In this document: in pieces, positions 35,218 through 47,537 of the stretch
Layout: every line of letters starts with the position of its first letter
Numbering within the stretch: the first letter of the stretch is position 1
Assembly (NCBI RefSeq): GCF_007655135.1
Contig: NC_045128.1
Coordinates: forward strand, 4,216,001 to 4,280,000
Source of the DNA: Punica granatum
Lineage: Eukaryota; Streptophyta; Magnoliopsida; Myrtales; Lythraceae
Direction of reading: 5' to 3'
DNA length: 64,000 bases
The notes under the pieces: model-generated
What the model was told of the DNA's origin: nothing
Databases searched by the model: none
What the model saw: only the letters and a program-made list of their open reading frames with translations
Position numbers and translations under genes: made by a program

Positions 35218-35639
35218 ACCAAAAGTCTCTTTTAAGTCTTTCGTGGTGCTTTTATATATAATATATAACGGCAAAACGAAAATGGAGGTTGAATGTCATG
35301 TGCCAAGCTCTTTAGCTCCCCATTTACTCAAACAAAAATAAATAAACAGAGAAAAAAAGAACTTGAGGAAAACCCTACAGGCGTCTCTTCATCTCCTTCT
35401 CTCTCTCTCAGTAGTCTCCTAAAGAGCGACGGTCTGTGTGCTTCATCTCCTTTTGTTCTGGAGACGCATAAAGTGCTTCTTTGTTAAAATCTCTATTGTG
35501 GATTGTGTTTTCTCTTATTGTCGTCCCCCTCTCATTGGGCTAATTTTCTGTTTCGGTTTACTTGGAGAAGATTGCTTGCTTAATAACTAAGCCTCGAGGA
35601 ATTCCTGCTGTTTATCGAGTGCACTCGAGGAGCTGCACG

Positions 35640-37310
35640 CGGTCATTAGGAAGAATTCGATATCTAAGTTTCGGTCTCTGTTACGACAAGGAAGTGTTTA
35701 CTGTGTCAAAATTTTGAAAATCGTCCCAGCAAACGAAAATTATAGCCTGTGATGGAGCAATAAAAGGAATCTGAGCGTGTAGGGAACAATTCCGTACTTA
35801 CAGGTAATCCATTCATAAAAACCACCACATTATCGTATTATTTTTATGAACTACAGTACCCTTCCCAATTTTCTGATAGTACTTTTCCGATCATCATTTT
35901 ACTGTCCTTTTTCCTTTGGGTCAATGACATGTTTACATTGGTAAATTAAACTGCTCGGTAAATTGATACATGAAATGTTTAGTAAGTGATCACAATAAAA
36001 AAAGCTTTTGAACATCCAACCCCACCATGATCCTATAACTTATGCTTCCAATTTCAACCCATGTCATATTCATGTTTGCAGATAAGTTTGCTTTCAGTTC
36101 TCCCTCAAGTTCCCGAGTTTATGAGAATCCACCAATTCCTGAAACCGTCGAAATATTGGAAATGTTATATCAATCTACTGTCATATTTTTCATTTCATCA
36201 ATGCTATTAAATTGCTCGTTGATATCACTTATTTCATTTAGTCGCAACCGTCATGATTCTCCCATAGAACAAATTCAGCCGAGCAGACAAAGCGAGGAAG
36301 AATTATAACAGAGAATGGTCACAAATCGAAAGAAATTGGAGGACATATTAGCCATGACTTGGGAATCTTCAGAGCATGTTATTCTACATATATTCCATAT
36401 CCTGTATAATTCGTCATGATAATTTTAATCTTAATAGAATCTATCTATGCTTTTATAGGAAAGAACCCTCACGGTTCGTGGCACTGTTGATGGCATAGAT
36501 AATACTTTTGGATGGTCCTACGATGCATGTGAGATATGCATGAGAAAACTTGAAAAAGAAGATCATAATTGTATGTGCAGATACCGCAACCGTACTGCAA
36601 AATACCCCATCTCCAGGTGAACTTTTCTTTCATTCAAAACATTCGAAGTGCTCATCTTTATCTTACAAAAATTATTATCAATGCAAATTCAAGATCCAAC
36701 TGAATGTTTCATATTCAACGGGGCCTGCAGTCTTCACTATGTTTGATAGAGATGCTCAAAAATTACTTGGCGCTTCTGCAGTCGAGTTAATCGCTTCCCA
36801 GGATGGGAACTCTAATAAAGTTCCTACGGTGCTGCACAATATTTGTAATCGCACCCTCATTTTTGAGGAAAAAAAAAAAACTGACCCATTACAACCTGAA
36901 GGAAGGCAAAACTACACTGTCACAAGGACTTTTGCCCCAAAATGCCTTTACAGAAGAACGACACATTATCAATCAGATCAGCTCGGTAATTCTCATTCCG
37001 AAAATGTCTTGACAGATTAAAATGCTGCTTACAAGAAATATTGACTCTTGCAGGAACAATTCACTTCATCATCTCAAACCCATCCTCCTCTCACCATAAA
37101 AACTCCAATTAAGAAGGGTATATATAACAGCATCTCCTACTGGAATTTACATCCTATATTGGAAAACAATTATCATTTGCTTTCATTGTACGATGCTCGA
37201 ACTGCAAGACAATTGGGATACGAAACCTCTACTGAAGAAGATCCAACCAACAAAGCTGGTGGAGATGGAGTACCAAGAAAAAACAAAAAACAAGTTGAAG
37301 AATAGTTGCA
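35640..37310 (+). pseudogene. RPA1-like (replication protein A large subunit) pseudogene
   Basis: Several ordered pieces match plant RPA 70-kDa-like proteins, a family also carried by plant Helitrons. A piece near 35665-35745 reads LLRQGSVYCVKILKIVPANE (an early OB fold). Near 36345 a block reads LEDILAMTWESSEH, then after an intron RTLTVRGTVDGIDNTFGW, the zinc-ribbon-like CEICMRKLEKEDHNCMC and RTAKYPISR, then FKIQLNVSYSTGPAVFTMFD, LLGASAVELIASQDGN and CNRTLIFEE. The acceptor before FKIQ reads ATGCAA/ATTC instead of ATGCAG, so normal splicing is lost; a stop follows the first OB block. The last exon (about 37054-37305) is Lys/Thr-rich and unrecognised. Confidence 0.7.
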
Positions 37311-37399
37311 TACAGAACTATCCGTCCGTCCAATTTGTCATTTATAAGGATTATATCATAGTAATAAATATGCTTTTCGAGGAACAGTGACAAGTTCTT

Positions 37400-38220
37400 C
37401 AATCGATCTATCAAGATCCTAGAATTTCATACACTATTCATTTTACCTCAAGCCTTCATGATACTTCCATATAATAATTAATTACTTTTTTTGGGTGGGT
37501 CATAATGGGAGCCACAGATAATAAAATCAATATTCCGAGGCCTTCACGTCGTAGTTTGTTGATGAACACCTTACAGTCATCGCATCAACATGGTGCACAT
37601 GATCTAATATTCTCAAAGCATGTGATTTAATATTCTCCAAGGGGTACGTGAAGTTTGAAATGTCATGGAGTGGAAAAAAGTGATTATGTCATAAAAATTT
37701 CAATCCAAGATCAAAATGGACATTCTCAACATAGAAATACTTGACTGATTTTATGCACGTAAGGTTAACGACTTTAAGTAGCCATCTTTAGAGACATGCA
37801 TTTTATATATACTTATGTCAGTAGAAGTTTCTTGGATACACAGGTAATATTTTTGTCTTTATAATTGTTGTATTTTATCTTAAATTACTTACCCTTTAAT
37901 TTATAAATTGTTTTTCGCTATGATGAAATACATTATTAGATCAACTAGAGCATTGATTTTAGTGAGCTCCATGACGATTTACGTTAATAAATGAAAGAGC
38001 CACAGCAGCAAAGCTCCGTATGCTCATACATAGATATCGATATAAAGAGTGTACACCCACCGCTCCCATTCATTGTGCACAGTAAAAGGTTTCTATACAC
38101 ATTCATCAGCTCATATGATTAATCCAACGCAATGATACAAACGTCCGTCGCACAAACTCTCATCCAGCATGATCGCATCCCCGGACATTCCTTTATAAAT
38201 TAGTCTTTCACGTGATTCGG
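37400..38220. other. Spacer between the RPA relic and HPR1
   Basis: AT-rich spacer. The HPR1 3' untranslated region lies toward the high end. No gene or repeat is recognised. Confidence 0.4.
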
Positions 38221-38225
38221 ATCTC

Positions 38226-41200
38226 TCATAACTTTGAAACAGGTAAGCCTGTGATGAAGAAGGAAACCGTTAATGTACTAAAAAGATCGGCGTGAATATC
38301 ATTTAACACTGCAGGTAGCACGTAGGAAGCATTGGAAATAATCTTACCCAAGGCCTTGGCATTGACAATGCTCGGGCTTGCTGCCGGAGGCAGAGCTTTT
38401 TCATTGAGAAACGGTTCTACCCTGTTCGGGTCGGACCAGATAGGGTACCCTTTGATTTTTCCCTATAAAATTATCGAGAATAAAAAACTTCTCACTCCGT
38501 GTTTCATTTTGTGACTCCTAGATTTGTTAAGCGAAATCGATTCAGCATTCGAGGCTTACCAGGACATTGAGGGCAGCTAATGTTGCCATACCTTCGCGAG
38601 TCCACTGCACATATACCGAAATGAAGATCATAAATAACTTGGTTAAAAATTATTGGATGCTCTTGAAAACGAGTCATTTGTCACAACCGTGCACCATGAT
38701 CCGGAATGCAAGAACAAGAACAGCGTGGAGATGGCAGCAATACCTTGGAAGCAGAAGCAATGTGCGGGACCACGATGGCGTTCTTCATCTCAGCTAGCCC
38801 GGGTTTCATGTAAGGCTCATCCTGAGGCATGTGAATTCCAGACGAATCATTAGCTTTTCTATTAAAAGAACACACCAATGATGCTTGCTGATATACTTTT
38901 AGGCAGGATGGGGAAGTTCTGATACCTCGAAGACATCAAGACCAACTCGGAACATGGGATTCTCTCTTAGATGCTCCACAAGGGCTACCTCATCAATCAC
39001 TGGTCCCCGGCTGCAGTTCACAAGAATGGCTTCCTGCAGAAATTATGCTGCTTTCACTCAAGCACATGGAGTGGCAGAGGGATTGAGAACGTTAATTTCG
39101 ATTATTCAATATGTATCACCTTCTTCATTGTAGCTAGGCTTTCCTTGTTGATCAGATGATAAGTCGTCTTGTCCAACACCGGGTGAAGACTTATCTACAT
39201 AAAGATAGAAAAGATTTGACTACTTAACAAACAAAGAATGTTATTCCAAAGGATCAGTAGATTGGTTACCCACCAAGTCTGCTTCTCGGAGCACTTCATC
39301 CATCGAGCTGGCTCGTTTCCAAGTCACCGGTTGTTCACCATTGGCTTTGAGGAATTGACCATAAGCTGCAGGAGTGGGGCATGTTAGTAGCATGATCAAA
39401 GAGCAGCTGTTAGCTCGTAAAAGTATATTACAAGCTGCATTGATCTATTATATTACGTGCCTGTAACGAACTTTTCAAGACGGGTCGCCTGGTAAATATC
39501 ATAGTATATGAGGTTCATCTTGAACCCTTCAACCTGTTGCAGCAGATCATGTCAATTTAGACAAAAGTAAAAACAACAGAGAATAGGAGAAAGTCTTTTG
39601 GTCATTTGACAAAAAATAAAAAATAAAAATGAAGTATGTCCAATGGAAGATTCTCAGGCAGACTGCCCCAAAAGACTGCTTTTGATCCATCATCACTCAA
39701 TCGATGAGACTGACTCAATGTCATATTTTCCCGAGTATCGAAATACAGTAGAAACCAATTCAAAACAAGGAACCGTGTCATAGACCCTGAAATATGAGGT
39801 AGAAAATAGGTGCGTAGATAAACCATACCATCATTCTTGCATATGCCGATCCAATACGACCAGCTCCAATGACCCCTACTGTCTGTCCTTTCAGCAGATT
39901 CCCAACAAATCTACACAACAAACAACCGCATTACATGGTGTTTCGAGGTAGATCACTAGGAAGCCTCACTTTTGATGCTTCTTTCAGAAAACATTGTATC
40001 TCTCGTACAACAGAAAGAATCCACACTATGGTGTTGATGAGCTTACAGATGAGGCAGCCATCCATCATACAATCCTGCCCTCATGAACTCATCTGCCTCG
40101 ACAATTCGTCTAGCAGCTGCCACAGACAGCGAAGCTGCTAGCTCTGCTGTTGTTTCTGTCAGCACACCCTAATCAGAACAAGAAAAAAAATCAATACATA
40201 GATCGATATGCCAGCACAGAAATAAAGGATAAACCAACTCAAATTCACAAAGTAAACAGCTTATTATTATGACGTATTCACCCGGAAGCAGTTAAAGTCA
40301 TTTCAGGTGATAAATTTTCAAATATTTATCATGTGAGAAGACATCAGAATGTCGGTGCTGTTTAGCATGACTCGGAAATTGTAAGTTTAAGCCATCAATC
40401 TGATCGCAATCTTTTACATTAAAATCAACTCGTTTCTCAGCCGGTAGATTCCTGGACGGCACTGTTATGATGCAATAGCAAGAGAAAAGGTAGAGAGAAA
40501 CTTACAGGAGTGTTTCCAACAGCAACGCCATACTTGTTAGCAGCATTCACATCCACATTGTTGTAACCAACAGCCATGTTGCTGAAAGCTTTCCCGCCTG
40601 CCCTGCTCAGTGCCGAGAACAGAGTCTCCCCCCAGTCTTCTGTCAACTGCAAAACTCGACCCAGGACACGAGAACCCCATTTTATAGTCAGGATGAAGGA
40701 GATCATTCCACAAGAACATTCCCTCAGACAGACAGGCAAATTATCATTACTTTCGAGGTAAGTCAGTAGGATGTTCTCAGGATTCTCATATATACCTGTC
40801 CAATGACTCCATCGCACTTGTCCCCAATCAGCGCGAGGATGTCCTCGACAGACAGAATGGTCTTCTTCTGCGTGCATATCTGAAACACAAACAAAAAAAA
40901 AAAAGACAAGCCGTTTCCTTCAGAACTCCTACCATCAATCCTAACCGCATTGATGCACTTCCAATACTTCCTTTTCACTTCATCGAAATTTCACCATCTT
41001 TAGGATGCTTTCATTGTTAGTACCGATCATCTGATACGCTGATCGGAGCGAAGCATTCAATTCAGGTCCTAATATTCCTGATCATTGTAAACTCCATTTG
41101 ATATTATCTGCTCTCTCTTAGTAATCGATCTGTATTTTTCAAGCACTGATCCGATAACATCCCCCGATCATATGATCATACATGGACACCTATAACGAAG

Positions 41201-41363
41201 TTTTCCATCTTAAGATGACAAGGATTCTTGTTAAGGTTACCTCGACCCGACAGTCCTGTTCGATCAAGAGGTTGATCCACCGAGTCCCGGGCATGGGCTT
41301 CGTGCTCACAACCCTGTATTTCCCGTTCGGGTTCCACACCTCGATCGCCACCGGCTTCGCCAT
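38226..41363 (-). CDS. HPR1: Peroxisomal NADH-dependent hydroxypyruvate reductase
   Basis: Thirteen exons (41363-41241, 40879-40796, 40646-40506, 40168-40047, 39910-39829, 39533-39461, 39365-39274, 39194-39120, 39033-38926, 38821-38744, 38604-38560, 38462-38348, 38248-38226) give 386 residues, the known HPR1 length. It reduces hydroxypyruvate to glycerate in the photorespiratory cycle. The NAD fold has GAGRIG at 172-177; catalytic residues by family pattern are R273 (CSRG), E302 (FEDEP) and H320 (PHIASA). The C-terminus is SKL, a peroxisomal PTS1 signal. The donor after exon 6 is GC (ACAG/GCACGT) and the frame requires it. The final 99-nt intron is in frame and stop-free, so retention would still end in SKL. 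Three G-boxes lie upstream. Confidence 0.97.
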
Positions 41364-41679
41364 TGGAGCTGTCGACCCACACTCTCACTCACTCACTGAT
41401 TTCACTGACTTTCCCAGTTAGTTACTTGGCGCGCCCTGGAATAGGAGCTTATATTCGTCCTTATTATCCTGTGCTGCGCGGAGCATACTAATACCGTGGT
41501 GCTCCACTTGATCAGAGTCGTTGATTGTGAAGACAGGGGAGAATGTGCGGTGATGCGGGGACTCTGGGGATGATTGGTGGCTGGGGAGTTATCTGAAACG
41601 TGTGACTGATGCGGGAGCAGTGCTCACAGGAGATTCTAAGCCTCACGTTGGGCACGAGATAGGATGTGAGCTGAGCTCA

Positions 41680-41930
41680 CGAGAGGGCGCCACGTGTCTT
41701 TGCTCTTTATCCTCCATGTCGCCAATCAGAGCCGTCCACGTGGTGATGATTACGTGGCAGATTGGTGCGTTTAACTGGAGTCGGGCCATGGGCCTAAGCC
41801 TCAATATCGTCCAGGACGTGGGCTGGGCCTGGAGCTAATAGAAGACCATGGGCCCTGGAGCAGAGGCCCGGTAGCATTGGCCCCTGGGAGCGTGGCAGGC
41901 ACGAGGAGGTTTGTGGGCTCCACGTGTCGG
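41680..41930 (-). promoter_or_regulatory. G-box cluster in the HPR1 promoter
   Basis: Palindromic CACGTG sites lie at 41691-41696, 41737-41742 and 41921-41926, another ACGT core at 41752, and a CCAAT box near 41722. All lie within about 560 bp of the HPR1 start codon. G-boxes are bound by bZIP/bHLH factors, and HPR1 is light-induced in other plants; the regulatory link here is inference. Confidence 0.55.
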
Positions 41931-42099
41931 ACTTGGGCTGGCATAAGCCTGCGGGTCACTCCTATCAAGTGTTGGTTTGGTGGACCACATTGCGATAAGT
42001 CGGGGAAGGGCCCCCACGTTCCTACTTTACAACCCCCAAAACCATCCAAAATTTCAAATCAAAGAGGAAAAAATGAAAATGAAAAAAAAAAGAGTAAAA

Positions 42100-44850
42100 T
42101 GGACGTGAATTGATTCAAGTGATTCGGCATTTATTTTCTTTAAGTAATATCTCGAGTTAAGTTCTGTAAATAGAGAAAATTCACGCTGAAATTTTTTTAA
42201 CATTTAATAGACCGATTTAACTGAAATTAAATTTGTTGAAATTTATTGAATTTTTCAATATTAAGGTGTGCGCCGAAAATGCACAAAAGGTCCAAAGAAG
42301 TTGCTGACCACTTTGGGCCCACTTCTACCGGCCAACTCCACCAACTTCGCTTCTCAATGACCGTGAATAAAATGGGGAATTGCTAATTCCACCTTAAGAA
42401 TTGTTCGTAGAAACTTCATGTGTATTTTTCAAGGAAAAAAGATTATCTATATATATTCAAGGAAAAAAATCTTTTTATCTATGATATAATATAATATATG
42501 AGAATGTTTATCGCATACACCACCGGTAGATTTTCTACGAATATAACATTGATTACGCAAAATATTTTTAAATATACCAGGAAATAATCAATAAAAAATC
42601 AATGAAAAATTAATCCCCATCAGTAATCGCAATTTTATTTATTAATGTTATATGACATGATGTTTAATGGATAGATTGCAAAAGCAAGGATAGCGTAGAG
42701 AAGCTCCCGGACTAAACTATAAAGGAAAATAAACAAATTCAAAAAACTAAAACTAAAAAATAATAGTTACTCGATATCTTTTAATTAAGGCAATTAAAAT
42801 ATTGGCTTAAACTTATAGCGATGACGGTTTCTACGAAAAAAATAATCAGATTGGGTATATATATTCAGTTAGCGCATTATAAGATATATGTAGAGTGAGA
42901 GCCCACTGAAGTGTGTCTTATATAATGAGCGACTATACCTCTAAAATATTTACCCTCCTAATTTATATCTATCTAGGAAAATATCACAATAGATATTCTC
43001 AAATATTTCATCATCTTATATCCCTTTCTACATAAACCTCATCATGTATGATATTTAATTCCAAGGTACATTATTAAATATCAAGCGTAGAGTATGACTT
43101 AAACATCGGAGGAGAAAATCGAGACACTCCTAGATCTCTCTTACTTGCAGGTAGCGAGTGACAGTCGAGAATGGATACAACGGAGGTCGAGCAAGAAATC
43201 ACATGGATTACGGAGTGCGAAGACCCATCGAAATTCATGATACCAATTCAAACTCCATCTTAAAGCATATCAGAATCGTGGGAATTTCTTTTATTAATAT
43301 AGGCAGCAAGTTCATGCATCGTGGAGTGGACCATATTAATTAAATCTATTTTAATTAGTGAAAACATTGGAAAATTGAATATTCGTTTAATGGCTGAATT
43401 AGGGAATGCAAACGTGTATCTCAGAAAGCCGCTCGTTTATTAGTAGAGAGTCCAGCGACCCTTTCAAAGTTGAAATTAAAAGTATTTGACGTGGCCAAAC
43501 AACAACGAAAAGGAAGAAAATGATGTGAACGTCAAAGTCCACATTGATCTATCTATTCTTTGTCATTGTAGTTGGCACGTAATTTAATTTTAATTTTCTA
43601 TTTAAGACGTAAGGGACCGTCTTATAATTTTAAAAATTTTACACGATCAATATGCATGGTACTTTTTTTTTTTCCTTTTTCCCATCACGGAGACAAAAAT
43701 ATGTGAATCGATTGTATTTCTTCACAGAGTATTTGGCGCAACGAGTGACCTCCGCTTTGATGGGTGAGACCATTTTCTTGTGCTTGTCTTTAATGTTAAA
43801 GCAACATCATGTGAAATTGAAGCTCCTCCAATTTCAATCCCATGCCCTGGCGAACGTTTTATGTGTATGTATCTGTGCCATTAATGTTCCTAAATACTAA
43901 ATACTTCCGGGTATGTACACAGGACTCATGATTCGAATTTCGATAGTTAAAATCAAAATCTCGAACAAAAAACGAAAAAAAAAAAAACTTAGAATTAGTG
44001 AAGATTTTTGGATATGATAATATTGTCCGTTGAATGATTAAAATGTCATTATAAGATAGTTTATCATGCGAATTTACATAATCTTAACTAAACATTATTA
44101 ATAAAGTAGTAAATTTATTTTTTTCCCCAATTTAAGAAAAACTATTTAGTTCATTATTCCTTTAAAAAATTCTTCTAAAAATTGAATATGGCCCCAGAAA
44201 AGGTTAAAAATGGAAATTTCTTCATGAACGTTTTCTATTTATTGTGAATGTCGTCGTTGATATTCTTAATTAGAAAAAAGAGGTGCTCACTGACATGGAA
44301 GGTCATATATCCACCCTCTGTCAATCCTCATTTTAATTTTAATGGAGGATGGCCACCAACATAGGATGGGATTGGAGAAGCCCATTTACGAAGACGAGTC
44401 TTCGTTTTTGTGACAATATGTCAAGTTATTTTATTAATCATTTGAATCGAGATAAATACATAAGCTCTAAACTGAATAAATATATGTCGTCTCACTATTG
44501 TCGTCAGTAAATCTCCTTGTCGACTTTAGACTAGCAAAGAATGATTAATTAATGTATCAATTCCTTTTTGGAGTTTTATATGTTTTCTAATATTGGGTAA
44601 GAAAATAAATTATTTTCCAGATCGAGCAAGAAGAAATACATTTTTCTATAATCAGTTTAAGTTATTTTATTTTATTTTATACTAAAGAAAAAAAAAGGAC
44701 CAATAACAAGAAAACATAAAGGGGGAAAAAGAAGACGACTTTATCCTTATAGGCTCAACTCAAACTCTCATCTTCATCTTCTTCGTCGCCTCGGCGAGGA
44801 AAAATCCTTCCTTTCTTCCTACTCTCTGCTCCGACCACACTCCACCGGAT
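42100..44850. other. Intergenic spacer between HPR1 and the NicO gene
   Basis: AT-rich DNA without a supportable gene. The promoter of the plus-strand NicO gene lies at the high end. No intact element recognised. Confidence 0.4.
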
Positions 44851-44852
44851 TG

Positions 44853-44856
<4 letters not shown>

Positions 44857-44884
<28 letters not shown>
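44857..44884 (+). repeat. (GA)n tract in the NicO leader
   Basis: About fourteen GA units end nine bases before the NicO start codon. GAGA tracts in plant leaders can bind BBR/BPC factors; here this is a possibility only. Confidence 0.8.
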
Positions 44885-44887
<3 letters not shown>

Positions 44888-44893
44888 CGGCCA

Positions 44894-46919
44894 ATGGAAC
44901 GGCTTCTATCCTCCTCCTCTTCTTCCCTGCTCCCCTCCCGAGTTCTCCGGAAACCCCACTCTCCCTTCCCCTCCCGCCTCGGTCGCGCCGACTCGCCCAC
45001 GCTGGCCCCCTCCCGGACCGAGCCTAGGCGGGTCGGACCCGTATCCTGCAGCCACAAGCAGCCGCCGCCCCCCAAGAACCCCAAATCTCTGGAGAAGCCG
45101 CCGCCTTTGTGGACTCGCCGGGTTGACTCGCCTCCTGAATCGGTGTCCACCTCCCAATTTCCCAAGCATAATGCCGCCGGAGGCTCCCGGCAGCGCAAGG
45201 TATTGAATTATGGTAATTCCGAGGTTATTAATTGATGGACAGAATCACGACCGGATTTCATAGAGATTAGGATACTATGTTTGTATAGTAATATATCATA
45301 ACTATACATATATCCTTATCTCCTATCCTATCCTAATCCTGATGAAATCTGGTCATAATTCTGTCTATTAAGATTCGTGGTTGTCCTTGATTCTATGTGG
45401 GATTTTTTGGACAATTATCAAGCCAATTAGTTTCGTTGTTTTGGCTAGAAGAGGATTTCTCCTAGGTTTTGGATAGATTCTGAGGTGACAGGATGATATT
45501 TGAATGTTTACGAGATTAATTTTTCGGATGAAATTTCGAGTTTCTTTTTCCCCAACTATTTGGTACGTCAAAATTCGAATAGCTCAAAATGTTCTCCGGG
45601 TCGGTAGAAAAGCCATTGCAGGTATTAGGATTGCAAGGATGGAATGCCTTATGGATTAGAACTGTGAGTGTTGGGATTCTTGACTTTCACTTAGTCGGTG
45701 GCAATTGAAGCATATGCATTTATGAGCTCGATTTTGGCACGGTAGAGATTCTGATCATATTCAGATGAATCGGAACATATAGTGCTGATGACAGTCTGAG
45801 AGTAGATTTAAGCATTTCTGGATGCAATATCGTATGCGTTTTTCCTTGCATTCTCTTGTCAATGAACATCAGCATCATAATATCGGCATAGATATTCTCT
45901 AGCCTTACCTGTTCATATGTAGAAGCTGATGTTTTGTTCTTTCTATTAACTACAACCTTTGGAGTGTTCATTGTAGAATAGGAAACATGTTAGTTTTAAG
46001 TTCTCGAGCTTTATATTTCGTTGCACATCATAAAGCACAAGAGCTAACCTCAAATACATCTCAGGCAATCTTCTCTGGGACATGCGTGCTGCTTTCTGCA
46101 CTTGTTGTGGCCATAATTCACCCACTCTTTGCATCACCGGCCTTTGCAACCTTCCAGAATGCAGCAAAGACAGGTGGGCCTGCTGCAGCCGCAGCTGTTG
46201 GGAGGAGCCTCCTCCGCACTGAGCTCCTTACTAGTGCTTGGACAGGCTTCTTTGCAGGCTGCCTGCACACACTTTCAGGGCCCGACCACCTGGCAGCCCT
46301 GGCACCCCTCTCAATTGGGAGGACCAAAATGGAGAGTGCTGCTGTGGGGGCCCTTTGGGGCTGTGGTCACGACGCAGGACAGGTGATCTTTGGTCTTTTG
46401 TTCCTCCTGCTCAAGGACCGCCTCCACATTGAGGTGATCCGAACTTGGGGGACCAGGGTTGTGGGGCTGACCCTCCTTGCGATCGGAGCAATGGGGATTC
46501 GGGAAGCCTCCGAAGTCCCCACCCCTTGTGTCGCCTTGGAGAATGGTGAGTGTGATGTCAGTATGTATGAAGCCCTAGAGAGCTCAGTAGTTGGTGGTCA
46601 GAAAAAGAAGAAGAAGGTCGGGTTTGCAACTTTTGCCACGGGAATTGTCCATGGGTTGCAGCCGGATGCACTCATGATAATTTTGCCTGCTCTAGCGCTG
46701 CCTTCCCGAGTGGCAGGAGCTGCTTTCCTGGTGATGTTCTTGGTTGGGACAGTTGTTGCCATGGGGAGTTACACGGTGTTCATCGGCTCATGCAGTGAGG
46801 CACTAAAGGAGAGGGTGCCAAGAATTACTGAGAAGCTCACTTGGGCTTCATCACTTGTGGCGATTGGGCTCGGGTTAGCAATCTTCATTAGCCAGTTGTT
46901 TGGGTACAGCCTGTACTAA
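44894..46919 (+). CDS. NicO/high-affinity nickel-transport family protein, plastid-type
   Basis: Two exons (44894-45199 and 46065-46919) give 386 residues. The first 60 or so residues are rich in Ser, Arg and Pro with few acidic residues, as in plastid transit peptides. The mature part has several membrane helices with three family signatures: HTLSGPDHLAALAP, WGCGHDAGQVIFG and GIVHGLQPDALMIILPALA. These His/Asp-bearing helices are related to bacterial NiCoT/RcnA transporters. A Lys-rich loop (QKKKKK) precedes the third. The substrate and direction in plants are not established by sequence. The exon 2 start was chosen at CTCAG/GCAATC because it continues frame from exon 1; the nearby upstream acceptors meet stops. 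The single intron holds a foldback element. Confidence 0.88.
45238..45365. repeat. Foldback (inverted-repeat) element in the NicO intron
   Basis: The ends are inverted copies: the left arm reads GACAGAATCACGACC and the right arm, reversed, GACAGAATTATGACC. GATTTCAT and GATTAGGATA also match further in. Arms pair over about 40 nt with few mismatches around a loop rich in TATA. It could be a short MITE or a hairpin RNA precursor. Confidence 0.65.
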
Positions 46920-47537
46920 TCTTGAGATTTTATGTTGCAGTAGTTATTTAGACAAATCTGAGAAGGGTTATGATTTGTTTTCGGCGGAAATTCATAATTT
47001 GCAGGGTCTTAAGGCATATTATCATCTTCATTTAGTGGTTATGATGTTAGTATAGAGGGAAATATCATTTGATGTTGATGGTCTTTGTCATCTTTCTATT
47101 ATCATGTAAGTTACGATGTTCTTTAACCCCAAATTATTCGTTTGTTTGAAATCTCGTATTTAATGACAATTGGGAATGGACCTGAGACTTGGATATGAAG
47201 TCGCAGATACCGGAAGTTGAAGAAGAAATGCTCCGAGAATAAATTACTTCGGCTCTTGGCATTTAGAAGAGAGATGCTATTAGCGATACAAAAGATCACC
47301 GTTCAAAAGGAGAATTTACTAAAATAAGACAGAACATCACCGTTCATTAGTTTCATGACAACCTAACTGTATAAATATACATAGGGGGAGAAGAAGGAAT
47401 ACATATAATATAAGCTCGAAAGGTGTAGAACACTACACAGGTTTCATCCAAAAGTTCTGTCACGGGAAACTTGAGCATTAAGTGTCCGATGGTTGACGGC
47501 TAGTCACTGGAACCTGATTTCACCACATGAACCGGAG

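Noticed and set aside
44755..45198. Minus-strand open frame of 147 codons
   Set aside because: It is antisense to the first NicO exon. It is rich in Gly and Arg and includes the (GA)n repeat as Leu/Ser.
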